This document shows, piece after piece, positions 61,190 to 64,000 of a DNA stretch of 64,000 nt. Source of the DNA: an uncultured Clostridia bacterium (GTDB lineage Bacteria > Bacillota > Clostridia > Christensenellales > Borkfalkiaceae); assembly GCA_949286835.1 (NCBI GenBank), contig CASEDP010000004.1:124001-188000 (forward strand), written 5' to 3'. Both the position numbers and the translations under genes were made by a program. Under the pieces are notes generated by a model. That model was not told the DNA's origin and made no database searches. It worked only from the letters and a program-made list of their open reading frames with translations. How positions within the stretch are numbered: the stretch's first letter is position 1; every line of letters begins with the position of its first letter.

Positions 61190-62028
61190 AGACTTACCCC
61201 CTTAGAGTAAAACAGCATTATATCGTCCAGCCGCACGGGGCGCATATCGAACCCCTGCGGCATTTCCTCCCTGTATGCCAGAAGCTCGGTGCGGTACTCC
61301 TTTTCAAGCACCCTGACCACCGCGCGCCTGTCGAGCTCCGGCAATATCTTCTTGTCGACGCTGTACACGGCGTACTTTTCCAGAAGTTCGTCCTTCGGCT
61401 CGCTCAAAAGTACCCTGCCGCCGTGCATATACACTATATAGTCGCACAGCTTTTCGAGGTCGGAGGTGATGTGCGAGGAGATTAAAACCGCCTTGCCGTC
61501 GCCCGAAACATAGTCGTAGATCATTCCCAGAATTTCGTCGCGCACGACGGGGTCTAACCCGCTCGTCGGCTCGTCGAGAATTAGGAGCTCGCTGTCGTAC
61601 GAGAGCGAAACGGCGATCGCCGCCTTCATCTTCATACCCTTTGAAAATTCCTTGAGCGGCTGGCTTTCGGGCAGCCCCAGCGAGGCTATGAGCGATCTGA
61701 ACCTGCCCTTATTCCACGTCGGGAACATATTTCTGAGCACCGTGCCGAGCATCTTCAGCGTAAGCTCGTCGGGCAGCCCCGTATCGTCGAGGACATAGGC
61801 AATCTTCTGCCTCTCCTCCCTCGTGAGCTTATCCGCCTCCTTCCCGCCGAAGAGAATTCTGCCGCCGTCGGGACGGACTATGCCGAGAATTGACTTTATG
61901 ACCGTGCTCTTGCCCGCGCCGTTTTCGCCGATGAGCCCGACGACCGCGCCGCAGGGCACGGAAAAAGTCGCCTCTTCCTTAAAATCGCCGTAGCGCTTTG
62001 TGAGATTTATTATGTCCAATTTATTCAC
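61186..62028 (-). CDS. ABC transporter ATP-binding protein
   Basis: 280 residues from a GTG start at 62028, supported by GGGAGG six bases upstream and by VNKLDIINLTKRYG at the N-terminus. Walker A GENGAGKS, signature FSKGM (variant of LSGGQ), Walker B LLILDEPTSGLDP and the H-loop SSHI are in order. The C-terminal part (about 215-280) is longer than a minimal ATPase. Energises the adjacent ABC-2 permease. The longer open frame upstream is not supported. Confidence 0.9.
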   Translation of the reverse strand: MNKLDIINLTKRYGDFKEEATFSVPCGAVVGLIGENGAGKSTVIKSILGIVRPDGGRILFGGKEADKLTREERQKIAYVLDDTGLPDELTLKMLGTVLRNMFPTWNKGRFRSLIASLGLPESQPLKEFSKGMKMKAAIAVSLSYDSELLILDEPTSGLDPVVRDEILGMIYDYVSGDGKAVLISSHITSDLEKLCDYIVYMHGGRVLLSEPKDELLEKYAVYSVDKKILPELDRRAVVRVLEKEYRTELLAYREEMPQGFDMRPVRLDDIMLFYSKGVSL

Positions 62029-62131
62029 GCTTTGCCTCCCTTGAAGTGTGCGCATATTTATTATGGCGGTATGACAATTATTGCCCATCTCCGCCAGAAT
62101 TTCTGACTTCTTTATCCGTGCTTTTACGCGC

Positions 62132-62539
62132 TTATTCTGCGCTGTTGCCCGCCTCGTCCGACTTTTTGTCGTTTGCGAACGCCTGCGCCGCCTCCCTTAA
62201 AAACTGCTCCTTTGAAAGGTTGCACCGCACCGCCAGAATTGCCGCGTCCGCAAGGTTCTGCCGCATATCGCCGAGGTTTTTTTCCCGCACGAAGTCGGCG
62301 TTGCGCTCGGCAACGAAACTGCCCTTGCCGACCACCGAATATATATATCCGTCGCGTTCGAGGTCGGCATATGCCCTCGACGTCGTTATGACGCTTATCC
62401 GCAAATCTTTGGCAAGCCCCCTTATCGTAGGCAGCGGCTCGCCCGCCTTGAGCGTTCCGTCGAGTATCATAGTCTTAATTCTTTCATATATCTGTTCATA
62501 CAGCGCCTTGCCCGAGGCGTTGGAAAGGTAGATGTTCAT
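62132..62539 (-). CDS. GntR-family regulator (YtrA type)
   Basis: 135 residues from the ATG at 62539 with AAGGAG upstream. Winged helix-turn-helix: ALYEQIYERIKTMILDGTLK, GEPLPTIRGLAKDLRI, TTSRAYADLERDGYIYSV. The short C-terminal part (about 85-135) fits the YtrA subfamily, which regulates adjacent ABC transporters. It heads a three-gene operon with ATPase and permease. The gap to the ATPase gene is 103 bases. A palindrome sits on its promoter, so autorepression is likely. Confidence 0.9.
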   Translation of the reverse strand: MNIYLSNASGKALYEQIYERIKTMILDGTLKAGEPLPTIRGLAKDLRISVITTSRAYADLERDGYIYSVVGKGSFVAERNADFVREKNLGDMRQNLADAAILAVRCNLSKEQFLREAAQAFANDKKSDEAGNSAE

Positions 62540-62561
62540 CTGCTCACTCCTTGAATTGTTC

Positions 62562-62596
62562 ATATTGATTATATACAATATGCGTTTATCTGTCAA
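62562..62596 (-). promoter_or_regulatory. promoter and candidate operator of the GntR-ABC operon
   Basis: Minus strand: TTGACA (62596-62591), 17-bp spacer, TATAAT (62573-62568), a perfect consensus. An inverted repeat ATATTG-N8-CAATAT (62562-62581) covers the -10 box, a good place for repression by the GntR protein. Confidence 0.8.
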
Positions 62597-62645
62597 GCGT
62601 TGCGGGCAATAATTTTTAAAATCTTCTGTCGGCGGGAAGGGGGTA

Positions 62646-62674
62646 TTTACAGGCGGGCGAAAAAGTGGTATAAT
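62646..62674 (+). promoter_or_regulatory. promoter of the YjbR-family gene
   Basis: TTTACA (62646-62651), 17-bp spacer, TATAAT (62669-62674). Predicted start near 62681, leaving a leader of about 100 bases before the ATG at 62782. Confidence 0.7.
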
Positions 62675-62781
62675 TACATAAAAATTTACACGTGAAACAT
62701 TGAAACGGGGCATATTGCGGGGGAAATTGCGTTTGCCCCCTGCGTTCCGCCCCGAAAACGCGGCGACGTTTAAGGTGAATT

Positions 62782-63168
62782 ATGACGAGGGAAGAGCTGA
62801 AAGAACACATATTTTCGACATACGGGGTGGGCGCCGAACAGCCGTGGAAGGACGACCCGACCGACGAAATTTTCCGCCGCGCGGACAGCGGCAAGTGGTT
62901 TGCGCTCGTGATGGAAATACCCGAAAGGTACGTGCGCCTCGGCGACGGCACAATGACGGCAATGAACATCAAGAGCGAGCCCTTTATGGTTGCGGGGCTC
63001 ATACGCGACGAGGGGATATATCCCGCCTACCATATGAACAAGACGCACTGGGTGACGGTTGACCTCGCCGCCGTGCCCGACGAAAAGATAAAGGTGCTTA
63101 TTGACGTAAGTTACAACCTCGTCGCGCCCAAAAGGCGGCGCGACGCCCGCCATAAGGACGACTTTTGA
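62782..63168 (+). CDS. MmcQ/YjbR family protein
   Basis: 128 residues with AAGGTGA before the ATG. It carries the conserved YjbR features: TYGVGAEQPWKDDPTDEIFR, ADSGKWFALVMEI, the ending YPAYHMNKTHWVTVDL and LIDVSYNLV. The fold is CyaY-like; the family is often called DNA-binding, but evidence is limited. Single gene with promoter and terminator. Confidence 0.9.
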   Translation: MTREELKEHIFSTYGVGAEQPWKDDPTDEIFRRADSGKWFALVMEIPERYVRLGDGTMTAMNIKSEPFMVAGLIRDEGIYPAYHMNKTHWVTVDLAAVPDEKIKVLIDVSYNLVAPKRRRDARHKDDF

Positions 63169-63490
63169 GGCGATAACCCTGCCCTCCGTCGGACAGAAAG
63201 GCAACAAAGCTGCCTTAACGCGCATAGGGCGGCACGGAAAGTCAAAGCCGCCCGCGCCATTTTGTGGCGCGGGCGGCTGCATTTTTATTCCTTTGCCCCC
63301 GCAACGGCGGCAACTCTTCGGCAATATTTTTCCTGCGACTTTTATTCTGCAAATCTTTATTCGCCTGGTTTTATCGGGCAAATTTTATCGGACAATCGCT
63401 GTTCCGCACCTTGCGCGGACTGCACGCCATTCCCCTGCCGCGGCAGCTCGACCGAACAGGGAAAGTTGAGCGCGGCAACACGACTGCATA
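63169..63490. other. gap around the YjbR gene terminator
   Basis: Apart from the terminator at 63245-63287 I see no gene. Open frames here are GC-rich and lack ribosome binding sites. Confidence 0.4.
63245..63287 (+). terminator. intrinsic terminator of the YjbR-family gene
   Basis: 13-bp perfect stem GCCGCCCGCGCCA (63247-63259) with mirror arm (63265-63277), loop TTTTG, then TGCATTTTTAT. Confidence 0.88.
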
Positions 63491-63530
63491 GGGAAAGCCC
63501 CCGCGAACGCCTTTCGCGGGGGCTTTCTTA
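63491..63530 (-). terminator. terminator of the edge gene
   Basis: 14-bp perfect stem AAAGCCCCCGCGAA (63494-63507) and mirror (63513-63526), loop CGCCT. It sits about 45 bases after the stop of the partial gene at 63571; T-rich tail is short. Confidence 0.7.
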
Positions 63531-63570
63531 AGGAGCTTGATGCGGCGCGCAGACCGCGCCGCGCGTGTAA

Positions 63571-64000
63571 TCACTTTGCCGAGCTGGTTATAGTGCCAGC
63601 CGAAAGGTCTATGACGAACACCGCAGAGGGGTCGTCATAATTCTCGTTGGTCACCCAGAGTGCCGTCTTGTCGGTGAGGTTATAGACCACGCTGTGCACC
63701 GTACAGCCGTTGCCGTCGTCGTTGTTCCAGTCCCTTCTGCCGACAATTTTAAGTATGTCCATAGCCGCATCGACGTCGGGCAATACGCCGTCCGTCTTTG
63801 CAAGCTCTTCATAAATTCTGTCGTATCTGTCGAGCCCCGCCTTCTCGTCGTCCTCGCCGTAGTAGTCGGGCTGGAGGACGAAGTTTGTTATCCACTGAAA
63901 GTCGCTTACGCCCTCCCTTTCGCCGATATGCGCGTCATCGTCGTTGTAGATTACCTTGAGCGTCCTTGCAGAGCCGTCGTTATCCGTCTTGTCCGTGCCG
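63571..64000 (-). CDS. 3' part of a predicted Ntn-type amide hydrolase (partial)
   Basis: The frame is open from the right edge to 63571, about 142 residues, and starts outside the window. The end reads VVYNLTDKTALWVTNENYDDPS and then the strand VFVIDLSAGTITSSAK, which resembles the last strands of choloylglycine-hydrolase or linear-amide C-N hydrolase proteins; the segment FQWITNFVLQPDYYGEDD precedes it. The catalytic N-terminal Cys lies outside, so the assignment is tentative. An internal ATG at 63783 is not a likely start because the frame continues upstream without a stop. Confidence 0.6.
   Translation of the reverse strand, partial: GTDKTDNDGSARTLKVIYNDDDAHIGEREGVSDFQWITNFVLQPDYYGEDDEKAGLDRYDRIYEELAKTDGVLPDVDAAMDILKIVGRRDWNNDDGNGCTVHSVVYNLTDKTALWVTNENYDDPSAVFVIDLSAGTITSSAK

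Overview
This window looks like a chromosomal piece of an uncultured, probably gut-associated Firmicute of class Clostridia. I infer this from Clostridia-style gene order (adk-map-KOW protein-infA-rpmJ-rpsM), a zinc-type S14, sigma-A consensus promoters (TTGACA/TATAAT with 17 bp spacers), many Gly-Gly-Cys or Ala-Ala-Cys lipoproteins and BspA-type surface leucine-rich repeats. It may belong near the Christensenellales, but that is a guess. No tRNA, rRNA, CRISPR array, transposase or phage gene was recognised.

Layout. 0.2-3.5 kb (minus): rpmE, a DUF1385-PrmC fusion and prfA, a translation-termination cluster. 3.6-10.3 kb: mostly plus-strand housekeeping genes (zinc-type dehydrogenase homologue, cardiolipin synthase, HAD phosphatase, YfcE-like phosphodiesterase, a lipoprotein), a membrane-anchored XRE regulator and a GrpB protein. 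10.5-28.2 kb (minus): the complete S10-spc-alpha ribosomal protein supercluster from rpsJ to rplQ, including secY, adk, map, infA and rpoA. It has a consensus promoter upstream of rpsJ and a second one before rpsM, and is interrupted by two blocks of a hairpin-rich repeat. rpsM carries an apparent frameshift near its 3' end. 28.7-30 kb (minus): two small lipoproteins. 30.6-51.6 kb (minus): a nine-gene run of closely spaced genes with a giant lipoprotein, a 2485-residue subtilisin-like surface protease with leucine-rich repeats, another lipoprotein, a complete OppABCDF oligopeptide importer and a small membrane protein. 52.2-54.8 kb: another large lipoprotein. 55.1-57.5 kb (minus): two CobW-type metal GTPases, one with a long His-rich loop. 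57.7-62.5 kb: a DUF2188 membrane protein, a dNTP triphosphohydrolase, RadC, and a GntR-ABC transporter operon. 62.8 kb to the end: a YjbR-family protein and the 3' end of a gene that leaves the window.

How the genes fit together. The 21-kb surface locus reads as a proteolysis-and-uptake unit: a membrane-anchored protease would cut protein outside the cell and the co-transcribed Opp importer would take up the peptides. The rpmE/prmC/prfA cluster makes release factor 1 and the enzyme that methylates its GGQ motif. The two CobW proteins suggest local zinc handling.

The most unusual signal is a modular intergenic repeat family (about 180 bp units, at 22.1, 27.2, 27.5 and 30.2 kb, with a partial copy at 56.1 kb). 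Its hairpin stems differ between copies by paired changes that keep base pairing, while loop and linker motifs stay constant. Two copies lie between rpsJ and rplC and one between rpsQ and rplN, places that are normally tightly packed. Other points of interest are -10 boxes only 6-8 nt before start codons, a possible attenuator in the S10 leader, and a shared GC-rich hairpin style at gene ends.
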